NCBI RefSeq assembly: GCF_001983105.1
Contig: NZ_MOMC01000109.1
Coordinates: 1,674 to 10,609 of the forward strand
Length of the DNA stretch: 8,936 nucleotides
Reading direction: 5' to 3'
From: Pseudofrankia asymbiotica
Lineage (GTDB): Bacteria > Actinomycetota > Actinomycetes > Frankiales > Frankiaceae
In this document: piece by piece, positions 1-6,350 of the stretch
Layout of the letters: every line of letters starts with the position of its first letter
Position numbering within the stretch: the first letter of the stretch is position 1
The notes under the pieces: model-generated
The model's input: the letters and a program-made list of their open reading frames with translations, nothing else
The model's database searches: none
What the model was told of the DNA's origin: nothing
Made by a program: the position numbers and the translations under genes

Positions 1-20
1 CCCGTCGCCCAGCCCGAGAT

Positions 21-26
21 GAGGAG
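21..26 (+). promoter_or_regulatory. Ribosome binding site deciding the peroxiredoxin start
   Basis: GAGGAG lies 7 bases before ATG 34. The alternative ATG at 19 overlaps this site and has almost no upstream sequence in the window, so 34 is the better start. Confidence 0.75.
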
Positions 27-33
27 TGCACAG

Positions 34-483
34 ATGCTGGGTGTCGGCGACACCGCGCCGGACTTCGAGCTGCCGGACGAGACCAACACTCCTCGCAGGC
101 TTTCCGCCCTCCTGGCGGATGGTCCGGTCGTTCTGTTCTTCTACCCGGCGGCGATGACCAAGGGCTGCACCGCGGAGAGCTGTCATTTCCGGGACCTCGC
201 GGCGGAGTTCGCCAAGGTCGGCGCCCAGCGGATCGGTATCAGCACCGACACGGTGGCCAAGCAGAAGGAGTTCTCCGACAAGCACTCCTTCGACTACCCG
301 CTGCTGTCGGACGCCGATGGCACGGTGTCGCGGGCGTTTGGCGTGAAGCGGCCGATCGACCTGCTGCGGGTCAAGCGCGCCACCTTCGTGATCGGTACGG
401 ACCAGGTCATCATCGAGGCCATCGCCAGCGAGCTGAACATGAACACGCACGCTGACAAGGCCCTGGCGGCATTGGGCGGGTAG
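34..483 (+). CDS. bcp: Peroxiredoxin, BCP/PrxQ type (thiol peroxidase)
   Basis: Predicted cytosolic thiol peroxidase of 149 aa that reduces hydrogen peroxide and organic hydroperoxides, probably recycled by thioredoxin. The family pattern PxxxTxxC is present: P38, T42 and peroxidatic C45 in the stretch YPAAMTKGCTAESC. A second cysteine, C50, lies five residues on, the usual place for the resolving cysteine in atypical 2-Cys PrxQ/BCP enzymes. The downstream block FDYPLLSD and the TFVIG strand near the C-terminus also fit, and length is normal (about 150 aa). From memory it resembles mycobacterial BcpB more than canonical Bcp. ATG 34 was chosen over ATG 19 because GAGGAG at 21-26 sits 7 bases before it. 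It converges on the propeller operon with a hairpin between. The family is clear; the physiological substrate is unknown. Confidence 0.93.
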   Translation: MLGVGDTAPDFELPDETNTPRRLSALLADGPVVLFFYPAAMTKGCTAESCHFRDLAAEFAKVGAQRIGISTDTVAKQKEFSDKHSFDYPLLSDADGTVSRAFGVKRPIDLLRVKRATFVIGTDQVIIEAIASELNMNTHADKALAALGG

Positions 484-493
484 CGCGGTACAC

Positions 494-535
494 CGGCAGG
501 GCGGCAGGGCGGCAGGGCGGCAGGGCGGCAGGGCG
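494..535. repeat. Tandem 8-bp repeat, five units of CGGCAGGG
   Basis: Five exact copies of CGGCAGGG at 494-533 are followed by a partial CG. The array starts 11 bases after the peroxiredoxin stop and is noncoding. A unit length that is not a multiple of three agrees with this. Such a simple repeat can vary in copy number by slippage. No function is evident. Confidence 0.9.
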
Positions 536-599
536 ATGGTGCACCCGGATCTGCCGCGCGCACCTCGCGCACATGTCGTTCGGCCGTCCCGCCGACGCG

Positions 600-627
600 G
601 GGCTCCGCCCGTTTCCGGGTGGAGCCC
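600..627. terminator. Hairpin between convergent genes, probable terminator
   Basis: The left arm GGGCTCCGCCCG (600-611) and right arm CGGGTGGAGCCC (616-627) form a 12-bp stem around a 4-base TTTC loop. Read as plus-strand RNA, all positions pair, with one G-U wobble. Read as minus-strand RNA, there is one A-C mismatch and a GAAA tetraloop. It lies 117 bases after the peroxiredoxin stop and 59 bases after the stop of the minus-strand propeller gene, so it could end both transcripts. No T-run follows, which is common in high-GC actinobacteria. The rest of the 484-685 gap shows no gene. Confidence 0.7.
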
Positions 628-685
628 GACGTACCAGGCGGCCTCTGGTCCGCGCTCCTCCCGCGCCCTGGCGGCGCCAGCGGCG

Positions 686-1657
686 TCACCAGGCGATGGA
701 GTTGGGGTTGGTGCCGCGGAGGAACGGGAGGCGGGTGGCCTTGGCGGTGGCGATGTCGATGCGGTAGGCCGCGCCACCGCCGTCGACGACCATCAGGAGC
801 TTGCCGGCCGGGTCGAGGGCCATCTGGGTGAACGTCCAGAGGGTGTTGCCCCGGACCTGTTTCGGCTCCTCGAACAGGACCCGCAGCTGACGGCCGGTGG
901 CGGCGTCCAGCTCGACGACGCGGGTCACCGGGGCCCCGCCGGGACGTTGCTGGGCGGCGATGACGTAGACCCGGGTGCCGCCGACGCCGAGAAGCGGGGT
1001 GATCATGGTGTCTCGCTGCAGAAGCGTCGGAGGCGCGGTGTTCGGCGGCAGCTGCGGTGGCAGGGGCCCGTCCGTCCCCCAGCCGAAGATCGGCTTGATG
1101 GTGCTGTCCCGGACCAGCGAGACGGCGTGGCCAGCCCCGTCGATCGTCAACCGGTACGCGAACCCCCTGGGCGTGGCCCGGTCGTAGGCGAAGGCGTGGA
1201 ACACCCGCGGGTCGCCCGTCGCCTCGACCGCCGTGAAGAACTCACCCGACCGCGGCTGGACGGTCGCGGTGACGGCGCCGGTCAGCGCGTCCCGCACGGC
1301 GACCTCCTGGTACTGCCCGTCGGAGATGTTCGTGAGGAAGTAACGGGCCGGGAATCCGGCCTCGGCGACGGCCGCCGCCCAGCGGTCGGGCGGCTTCCGG
1401 AGCGCCTGGGGCAGCACGACCGCCGAGCCGCCGACCAGGAGCAGGACGACGAGCCCGACCAGGGCGGGCGTGAGACGCCGCGCCCGGCCGCCCCCCACGC
1501 GCGGTCCGCCGCGGTGCCGCGGCTCGCCGCGGTGGTACCAGCGTTGCCGGGCCAGGCTGGCGGGCGACACCGGGGCCCTTCCGGGTGCCCGGTCGGTGGT
1601 CATCAGGTCGGCTGTCGCCGCGGTCGCGTCCCGCAGGCGGTCCTCAAGTGTGGTCAT
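686..1657 (-). CDS. Membrane-anchored propeller-like protein, short paralogue
   Basis: Predicted single-pass membrane protein of 323 aa and the last gene of the sigma operon. A cytosolic N-terminus (about 1-60, Arg-rich near the membrane) is followed by one hydrophobic segment (about 62-84) and an extracytoplasmic domain with blade-like strands, for example LDPAGKLLMVVD near 281-292. It is clearly paralogous to its upstream neighbour: the first 20 residues match at 16 positions and the last 43 at 34, ending PNSIAW in both. It lacks about 85 residues of the middle of the propeller, replaced by a short Pro-rich linker (about 186-222). No cysteine or zinc anti-sigma motif was seen. ATG 1657 was chosen because it aligns with the paralogue start and has a weak GGTGA 8 bases before it. 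GTG 1669, which makes a GTGA overlap with the upstream stop, is the alternative. Role unknown; a sigma-factor partner is possible. Confidence 0.8.
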   Translation of the reverse strand: MTTLEDRLRDATAATADLMTTDRAPGRAPVSPASLARQRWYHRGEPRHRGGPRVGGGRARRLTPALVGLVVLLLVGGSAVVLPQALRKPPDRWAAAVAEAGFPARYFLTNISDGQYQEVAVRDALTGAVTATVQPRSGEFFTAVEATGDPRVFHAFAYDRATPRGFAYRLTIDGAGHAVSLVRDSTIKPIFGWGTDGPLPPQLPPNTAPPTLLQRDTMITPLLGVGGTRVYVIAAQQRPGGAPVTRVVELDAATGRQLRVLFEEPKQVRGNTLWTFTQMALDPAGKLLMVVDGGGAAYRIDIATAKATRLPFLRGTNPNSIAW

Positions 1658-1665
1658 AAGCCGGT

Positions 1666-2928
1666 TCACCACGCGATCGAGTTCGGGATCGTGCCCCGCA
1701 GGAACGGAATGCGGGTGGCCCGCGTGGTCGCGATGTCGATGCGGTAGGCGCCGCCGACCGCGTCGACGACCATCAGCAGGCGGCCGCTCGGGTCGAGGGC
1801 CATCGAGAAGAAGGCCCAGATGGTGTTGCCATGGTTGGCGTATGGCTGCTCGAACAGCACGCGCAGCTGCTTGCCGGTCGCCGCGTCCAGTTCGATGACC
1901 CGGGTGACCGGGGTGCCGTCGTCGCGCTGCTGGGCGTCGATGGCGTAGATCCTCCGGCCGTCGGCGCTGAGGATCGAGGACGCGTAGCCGTTGCCGCCCG
2001 CGCTCCAGCCGACGACCCGGCGCGCGTTCGCGAGCAGGTCACCGCCGCGCCGGCTGGTGTCGAGAAGCCACAGCCCGGCCTTGTCCGCCGGTTGCCTGGC
2101 CCCCATGTCGCTGAACTGGAAGGCGAGGTAGCGCCCGTCGGCCGACCAGCTGAGGTCCGTCGTACCGCCGGGCCGGTCCGCCGTGAAGCGCGTGGCTCGC
2201 CCGGTCCGGACGTCCACCACATCGATGCCCGCAGGCGGGAGCTTGCCGTTCGTGACGGGAGACGGGGCCGGGAACGCGAGCCGGTTCCCGTCCGGGGACG
2301 CGGCGAACGAGCCGCCGCCCTCCGGCCGCGAGACGGTACCCACTTCGCTCAGCGAGACGACCTTCCCAGCGGCGCTGATCGTGAGCCGATAGGCCCGGGC
2401 CGCGTCGCCGCTGGCGTTGCCCTTGACGTAGAAGACCAGCGGGTCGGCGGTCGCGGAGACGGCGGAGAACACGGTCCCACTCGCCGGCGGCACCGTGTCG
2501 GTGACCTCCCCTGTCAGCGCGTCGCGGACCGCGATCTCCAGGTAGCCCGCGCCGGCCCCGCCCATGTTCGTGACGAAGTAGCGGGCCGGGGAGACGGCTG
2601 GGGTGACCGTCGCGGCCGGTGGCCGGTGCGACTGCCCGACCACCTGGGGCAGCAGAACCGTGCCGCCGACGACGAGCAGGACCACCACGGCGACCAGCGC
2701 CGGCACGAGCCAGCGGGCGGGGCCGCGCCCTTCGCCGCCCTGAGGCGCGCCGCGCTGGTGCCAGCGCTCGCGGGCGAGACTCGCGGGCGACACCGCGACG
2801 GGTTCGGCCCCGCGCCGCGCCGCCGGCTCGGACCCGGACCTGGGCACGGACGAGGACGGGGACGTTCTGGTCACCAGCTCGGCCGTCGCGGTGGTCGCGT
2901 CGCGCAGCCGGTCCTCGAGGGCCGTCAT
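1666..2928 (-). CDS. Membrane-anchored WD40/TolB-like propeller protein, candidate sigma-factor partner
   Basis: Predicted single-pass membrane protein of 420 aa. Residues 1-70 are a cytosolic, low-complexity, charged region that starts with a helix (LEDRLRDAT). A hydrophobic segment follows at about 73-95, then a long extracytoplasmic domain. That domain carries repeated blade motifs of the TolB/WD40 type: SPDGNRLAF (211-219), SADGRYLAF (262-270), SADGRRIYAI (321-330) and DPSGRLLMVV (379-388). The start ATG overlaps the sigma stop as ATGA and has GGAGG at 2936-2940, 7 bases before it, so coupled translation with the sigma gene is likely. Genes placed this way often encode anti-sigma factors, but the usual HxxxCxxC zinc motif is missing and no cysteine was seen. 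An anti-sigma or envelope-sensor role is therefore inference. A paralogue follows directly downstream. Confidence 0.85.
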   Translation of the reverse strand: MTALEDRLRDATTATAELVTRTSPSSSVPRSGSEPAARRGAEPVAVSPASLARERWHQRGAPQGGEGRGPARWLVPALVAVVVLLVVGGTVLLPQVVGQSHRPPAATVTPAVSPARYFVTNMGGAGAGYLEIAVRDALTGEVTDTVPPASGTVFSAVSATADPLVFYVKGNASGDAARAYRLTISAAGKVVSLSEVGTVSRPEGGGSFAASPDGNRLAFPAPSPVTNGKLPPAGIDVVDVRTGRATRFTADRPGGTTDLSWSADGRYLAFQFSDMGARQPADKAGLWLLDTSRRGGDLLANARRVVGWSAGGNGYASSILSADGRRIYAIDAQQRDDGTPVTRVIELDAATGKQLRVLFEQPYANHGNTIWAFFSMALDPSGRLLMVVDAVGGAYRIDIATTRATRIPFLRGTIPNSIAW

Positions 2929-3617
2929 TCCTCCCCCTCCCCCAGCTGCCGGGCCAGCGCGCGCAGCGCGCGGGTCGCGGTGGAGCGGACGGTCGCGGGC
3001 GTGATGCCGAGCATGTCGGCGATCTCGCCGTCGGAAAGGTCCAGGTAGTAGCGCAGGACGAGGACCTGCTGGCGGCGGGGCGCGAGGCGGCGCAGCGCGG
3101 CCATCACCTCGCGACGGTCCTCGCGGAACATCGCGGCGGACTCGGCCGACCAGATCGGGGGCTCATGGCGGACGCCGATCCGGGCGAGCACAACCCGGCG
3201 GCGCAGCACACCACGGGCGCCGTTGAGGACGGCGGCCCGGACATAGGCCTGCGCGCTTCCCGGGTCACGCAACCGCGACCAGTGCCGCATCAGCCCGATG
3301 AACGCCTCCTGGACGACGTCCTCGGCCGTGCGCTGATCACCGACCAGCACGACCGCGAGCCGCAACAGCCCGGCGCGGTGCTCGCCGAACAGCTGCCCGA
3401 CGGAGGCATACAGGTCGGCCGATGATCCTGAGACGGCCGGTGCTCCTGAGTCGGCCGCTGGTTCGTCCGGGCCCTCGTCGCTCGGCTCGGGGCTCAGCGG
3501 TTCCACGGACGGGAAGTCTCGCGCAGGAACGGTATCCGGCCGCGCGGACGGTTCTGGTCGCACATAACAGAGATGCGTGAAGGCACCCGTCTGCTGCTCG
3601 CCCGCCGAAAATTTCAC
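2925..3617 (-). CDS. ECF RNA polymerase sigma factor, SigE-like family
   Basis: Group 4 (ECF) sigma factor that directs RNA polymerase to a small set of promoters. Sigma region 2 lies at about 74-142 and includes AEDVVQEAF (98-106) and the tract RHWSRLRDPGSAQAYVRAAV. Sigma region 4 lies at about 169-222, with the helix-turn-helix around LSDGEIADMLGITPATVRST. The core (about 160 aa) is of usual size, but an extra N-terminal stretch of about 65 residues rich in Pro, Glu and Ser precedes it. The start is uncertain: GTG 3617 has only a poor TAGGCGA upstream, within a small hairpin, while GTG 3506 would remove most of the extension and also lacks a clear site. It is first in an operon with two membrane propeller genes, a layout typical of sigma factors controlled from the membrane. 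The target regulon is unknown. Confidence 0.9.
   Translation of the reverse strand: MKFSAGEQQTGAFTHLCYVRPEPSARPDTVPARDFPSVEPLSPEPSDEGPDEPAADSGAPAVSGSSADLYASVGQLFGEHRAGLLRLAVVLVGDQRTAEDVVQEAFIGLMRHWSRLRDPGSAQAYVRAAVLNGARGVLRRRVVLARIGVRHEPPIWSAESAAMFREDRREVMAALRRLAPRRQQVLVLRYYLDLSDGEIADMLGITPATVRSTATRALRALARQLGEGEE
2930..2940 (-). promoter_or_regulatory. Ribosome binding site inside the end of the sigma gene
   Basis: On the minus strand the last sigma codons read GGGGAGGGGGAGGA before the ATGA overlap. GGAGG at 2940-2936 is 7 bases before ATG 2928, an ideal distance. A second GGAGG at 2934-2930 is too close to be used for this start. Confidence 0.75.
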
Positions 3618-3620
3618 AAA

Positions 3621-3643
3621 TCGCCTACCGCGCGGCCAGGCGA
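3621..3643. repeat. Small nested inverted repeat in the sigma leader
   Basis: TCGCCT (3621-3626) pairs with AGGCGA (3638-3643), and the loop contains the self-complementary CCGCGCGG (3628-3635). It ends 3 bases before the GTG 3617 start of the sigma gene and includes the only sequence resembling a ribosome binding site there. It could mask initiation, or it could mean the start is further downstream. Confidence 0.4.
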
Positions 3644-3721
3644 GTACTCCCGCCCGACACGTCTACCCCTCGGTGATCGCTGTTTGTGTCCTGGTGTGGT
3701 TGCCGGTGGGGGGCGCGGTCA

Positions 3722-3751
3722 GCGCCGCGTGCCACCGGTGGCACGCGGCGC
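3722..3751. promoter_or_regulatory. Perfect 30-bp palindrome in a divergent spacer, candidate operator
   Basis: The half-site GCGCCGCGTGCCACC (3722-3736) is followed at once by its exact reverse complement (3737-3751), with no loop. It lies about midway in the 224-base spacer between the sigma gene (start 3617) and the cupin/AraC gene (start 3842). A two-fold symmetric site here fits a dimeric regulator or a cruciform-forming element. With no loop and no coding end nearby it is a poor terminator. The rest of 3618-3841 shows no gene and no promoter I would trust. Confidence 0.6.
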
Positions 3752-3841
3752 CCGACTGATCGGTGACCAGCTGGCGCAGGGGCGGGCTCGCCTCCTTGCC
3801 GGTCCGGAATACTCCGCACCCGCCGGAGCGCTCCCCCGGGT

Positions 3842-4696
3842 ATGGCCGCGATCGTGAATGAGCCGAGGGCTCGCGCCACGCGCCTCTCGGCGAGCGGGCA
3901 CGTGTGGGAGATGTCGTTCCTCCAGCACGAGCGCGTTCCCGCCGGCTCGGCCGTCCCACGCGCGGCGGGTCCGTTGTGGGCGCTCGTCCTGGACGGTTCA
4001 GCGGAGCTCGAGACCGCGGACGGTTGTCATTCTCTCCAGGCGGGAGACGCGGCGCTCATCGCGGCGCGCACCGCCCACCGGCTCATCGCCGGCGAGGACC
4101 TGATGCTCGCGGTCGCGGACCTGCGACCTGTCGTGGCGTCGTCCCATCGGCTGCCGAGCCCGTTCGTCATCCCGGGGTTCAGCGGTCGCCATCCCGCCGT
4201 GACACGCCTCATCGGAACGTGCCCGCTCGAAGGCCGATGCCTCACGCCCCTGTTCGCGCAGGGCTATGCGGGCGTTCTCGGCGCCGCGCTGGTGACGTCC
4301 TGGCTGGAGGCCGGCGAGAACGGCGAAGGCGTCGAGCGGCCAGGCCAGGACGGGGCCGTCGCCCGCGTGCTCGCCGCCCTCACGTCAGACCCGGGTGACG
4401 ACTGGACGCCTGACCGGATGGCGCGGCTGGTGCACCTGTCGCGATCCGCGTTGACGGCGCGGTTCAGGCGCGCGACGGGACGGCCCCCGATGGAGATCCT
4501 GCGCGAGCTGCGGATGCACGAGGCGCGCAGGCTGCTCGCCGACAGCTCCCAGCCGGTGGGCGGGGTCGCGTCCGCGGTGGGCTACCGCTCGATCGCGGCG
4601 TTCAGCAGGGCGTTCGCGTCCCATCACGGCCTCGCGCCGCAGGCCTGGCGCGCGGAGGCGCTGTCGCCGTCGTCAGTCGCGGGGCACGCGCAGTAG
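3842..4696 (+). CDS. AraC-family regulator with N-terminal cupin domain
   Basis: Predicted cytosolic transcription factor of 284 aa. An N-terminal cupin-like sensor (about 18-100) has the pattern LWALVLDGSAELE followed by SLQAGDAALIAARTAHRL, typical of the cupin_6/AraC-binding type. The C-terminal AraC DNA-binding domain has two helix-turn-helix units, about 191-217 (MARLVHLSRSALTARFRRATG) and 237-270 (VASAVGYRSIAAFSRAFASHHG, then PQAWR). Length is normal. The inducer is unknown; regulators of this group often sit beside efflux or oxidoreductase genes. It converges on the MFS transporter with a 24-base overlap of coding ends, so the transporter is a reasonable target but not shown. GGAG at 3825-3828 is 13 bases before ATG 3842, rather far. 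In-frame GTG 3854 is an alternative start. Confidence 0.9.
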   Translation: MAAIVNEPRARATRLSASGHVWEMSFLQHERVPAGSAVPRAAGPLWALVLDGSAELETADGCHSLQAGDAALIAARTAHRLIAGEDLMLAVADLRPVVASSHRLPSPFVIPGFSGRHPAVTRLIGTCPLEGRCLTPLFAQGYAGVLGAALVTSWLEAGENGEGVERPGQDGAVARVLAALTSDPGDDWTPDRMARLVHLSRSALTARFRRATGRPPMEILRELRMHEARRLLADSSQPVGGVASAVGYRSIAAFSRAFASHHGLAPQAWRAEALSPSSVAGHAQ

Positions 4697-5848
4697 CCCG
4701 AACCCGATGCCGGCGGCGAGCGCCGCAGCAGCGCCGACGACGAGCGGCGACCGTACGCCGCGCGCGTCGAGCAGCGCGCCGCCGGCCACCGCGCCGAGCG
4801 TGATCGCGGCCTGGAACGCCGTGACCTGGAGCGACACCGCGGACTCCGCGCGGTCCGGCTCGACCCGGGTGACCCACAGCTGGGTGGCGACCGGCACCAT
4901 GTTGAACGCGAACCCCCACAGCACGATCCCGGCCGCGAGCAGGACGAGGGAGTGCGCCATGGCGGTGACCAGCAGGCCCGCGCCAAGCAGGACCGGGGCC
5001 GCGGCCGCCAGAAGCCGCAGCCTCGCGGCGAGCGCGCCGGCGAGGAAGTTGCCCGCCAGGCCACCGACACCCCAGGCGACGAGCAACCACGTCGTATGGG
5101 AGGAGCTCACGCGCTCGATCGCGAGCCTGATGTAGGGGTAGCTGGCGAAGTTCCCGAACGCGGCCAGGCCAACGCACCCGATCCCCGCCATGAGCCGTCG
5201 GCGCGCGATGGCCTCGCGCAGCATCGGCAGGCCGGCGGACGGATGCGCCGGAACCGGCGGCAGGGCGAACGCCAACCCGGCCGCGGCGACGGCGCAGACA
5301 ACCGTGGCACCGGCGAACGAGGCCCGCCAGCCGACGTCGTTGCCGAGAAGCGCGGCGAGCGGCACGCCCAGCACCGTCGCGAGGCTCACGCCGAACGCGA
5401 GCGCGGTCGACACGACGCTGGGCCGGCCGGGCATCGCGGTCAGGCCCGCGCCAAAGGCGAACGACCAGAAACCGGCGATCGCGATCCCGAGCAGGAGTCG
5501 GCCCAGAAGCAGGACGGCGAAGTCCGGGGCGATCGACACAGCGAGGTTGGCGACCGCGCCGGTGGCGAGCAACGCGACGAGCACCGAGCGCCGGTCGGTC
5601 CGCGGGAGGACGAGCGCGATCGTGGGCGCGGTGACGGCACCGGCGATCGCGGTGACCGCGACCGCCAGGCCGGCGACACCGTCGCTGACGCCCAGGTCCG
5701 AGGCCATCGTCGGCAGCACGCCGGCGGGCAGGAACTCGCTCGTCACGAGCACGGTCGTCCCCGACGCGAGCGCGACCATCGGCATCCAGGTCGTCGCCGG
5801 TGCGGTGGCCTCGCCGGTCAGCGTGGGCGCGGAGGTCTGGTTGCTCAT
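4673..5848 (-). CDS. MFS transporter, DHA1/AraJ-like efflux protein
   Basis: Predicted inner-membrane transporter of 391 aa, length and hydrophobic pattern consistent with 12 transmembrane helices. The family hallmark near the start is present: SEFLPAGVLPTMASDLGVS (37-55), then the helix 2-3 loop motif PRTDRRSVL (82-90), a motif A variant. GRLLLGIAIAGFW (116-128) and the central loop at about 198-220 before the second six-helix half also fit. It resembles AraJ/SotB/NepI-type proton-driven exporters of small molecules; the substrate cannot be told. The start at 5848 is the MSNQ methionine. A longer in-frame reading to 6400 overlaps the HxlR gene in another frame and is not hydrophobic, so it was rejected. 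The ribosome site is weak (GGTTGGA). It may be cotranscribed with the HxlR gene upstream and overlaps the AraC gene at its 3' end. Confidence 0.9.
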   Translation of the reverse strand: MSNQTSAPTLTGEATAPATTWMPMVALASGTTVLVTSEFLPAGVLPTMASDLGVSDGVAGLAVAVTAIAGAVTAPTIALVLPRTDRRSVLVALLATGAVANLAVSIAPDFAVLLLGRLLLGIAIAGFWSFAFGAGLTAMPGRPSVVSTALAFGVSLATVLGVPLAALLGNDVGWRASFAGATVVCAVAAAGLAFALPPVPAHPSAGLPMLREAIARRRLMAGIGCVGLAAFGNFASYPYIRLAIERVSSSHTTWLLVAWGVGGLAGNFLAGALAARLRLLAAAAPVLLGAGLLVTAMAHSLVLLAAGIVLWGFAFNMVPVATQLWVTRVEPDRAESAVSLQVTAFQAAITLGAVAGGALLDARGVRSPLVVGAAAALAAGIGFGLLRVPRD

Positions 5849-5927
5849 AAATCCAACCTGCGTCACGGCCGGCCGGCGGACTTGATGCCGCGACGCCTCC
5901 CGTTGATCCCGCGGCCTGTTCCGGGCC

Positions 5928-5961
5928 GGCGTGTGGGGCGCGGGGCGTGTGGGGCGTGTGG
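5928..5961. repeat. Degenerate short G-rich tandem repeat
   Basis: Two exact adjacent copies of GGGGCGTGT (5942-5950, 5951-5959) are flanked on the left by related GGCGTGT and GGGGCGC units. It lies in the 119-base gap between the HxlR stop and the MFS start. The rest of this gap shows no gene and no convincing hairpin. Confidence 0.55.
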
Positions 5962-5967
5962 TCGAGC

Positions 5968-6342
5968 TCAGCGGGGCAGCGGCCCGGAGTACGCCGCGCG
6001 TGCTTCCCGCACGGATGGAAGGTGCCGCTCGGACCACTGGGTGAGGGCGGCGAAGACGGGGGCGAGGCTCTCGCCGAGTTCGCTGATCTCGTACTGCACC
6101 CGGGGCGGAATCTCCGGGTGGTAGGTACGGACCACCAGTCCGTCGCGTTCCATCTGCCGCAGCCGTTGGGTCAGCACCTTCGGTGTGACGCCCAGCGTTC
6201 GCTCGAGTTCGACGAAGCGCTGCGTGCCGTGTTCGTGCAGCGTCCAGAGAATCGGGGTGGTCCAGCGGCTGAACACCAGCTCGACGACCGGCGAGATCGG
6301 GCAGGGGCGAACGTCGGTCGTCGCCCCGGCAGTGGTTGTCAT
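5968..6342 (-). CDS. HxlR-family winged-helix regulator, possible redox sensor
   Basis: Small DNA-binding regulator of 124 aa in the HxlR/MarR-like winged-helix family. Visible hallmarks: an N-terminal CP (C14-P15), SRWTTPILWTLHEHGTQRF (25-43), the recognition region LERTLGVTPKVLTQRLRQME (46-65), and the wing with VRTYHPEIPPRVQYEISELG (71-90). In HxlR members such as QorR, HypR and YodB an N-terminal cysteine senses quinones, diamide or hypochlorite; C14 is placed like it. It is divergent from an NmrA/QorB-like reductase, the same layout as ytfH/qorB in Escherichia coli, so it probably represses that gene and itself. ATG 6342 was chosen because GGAG (6351-6348) is 5 bases upstream. The longer reading from GTG 6393 adds 17 residues with repeated MTSAK-like units that run over the spacer repeats. 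Confidence 0.88.
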   Translation of the reverse strand: MTTTAGATTDVRPCPISPVVELVFSRWTTPILWTLHEHGTQRFVELERTLGVTPKVLTQRLRQMERDGLVVRTYHPEIPPRVQYEISELGESLAPVFAALTQWSERHLPSVREARAAYSGPLPR

Positions 6343-6350
6343 GCGGGCTC

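Noticed and set aside
536..1747. Long plus-strand open frame of 403 codons
   Set aside because: It is antisense to both propeller genes, has Arg/Gly/Pro-rich shadow composition, no domain, and no ribosome site. It is a by-product of high GC.
1831..3048. Long plus-strand open frame of 405 codons
   Set aside because: Antisense to the long propeller gene and the end of the sigma gene, where the minus-strand products have clear domains and coupled starts.
3618..3721. Possible ECF-type autoregulated promoter (GGCAAC with a distant CGAT) on the minus strand
   Set aside because: The motif is imperfect and the spacing is about 18 bases; with this GC content such matches are expected by chance.
5928..5961. 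G-rich repeat considered as a CRISPR-like or phase-variable element
   Set aside because: The units are only 9 bases without spacers, and just two are exact; there are no cas genes nearby.
4952..6124. Plus-strand open frame of 390 codons
   Set aside because: Antisense to the MFS and HxlR genes, made of charged low-complexity sequence with no recognisable fold.
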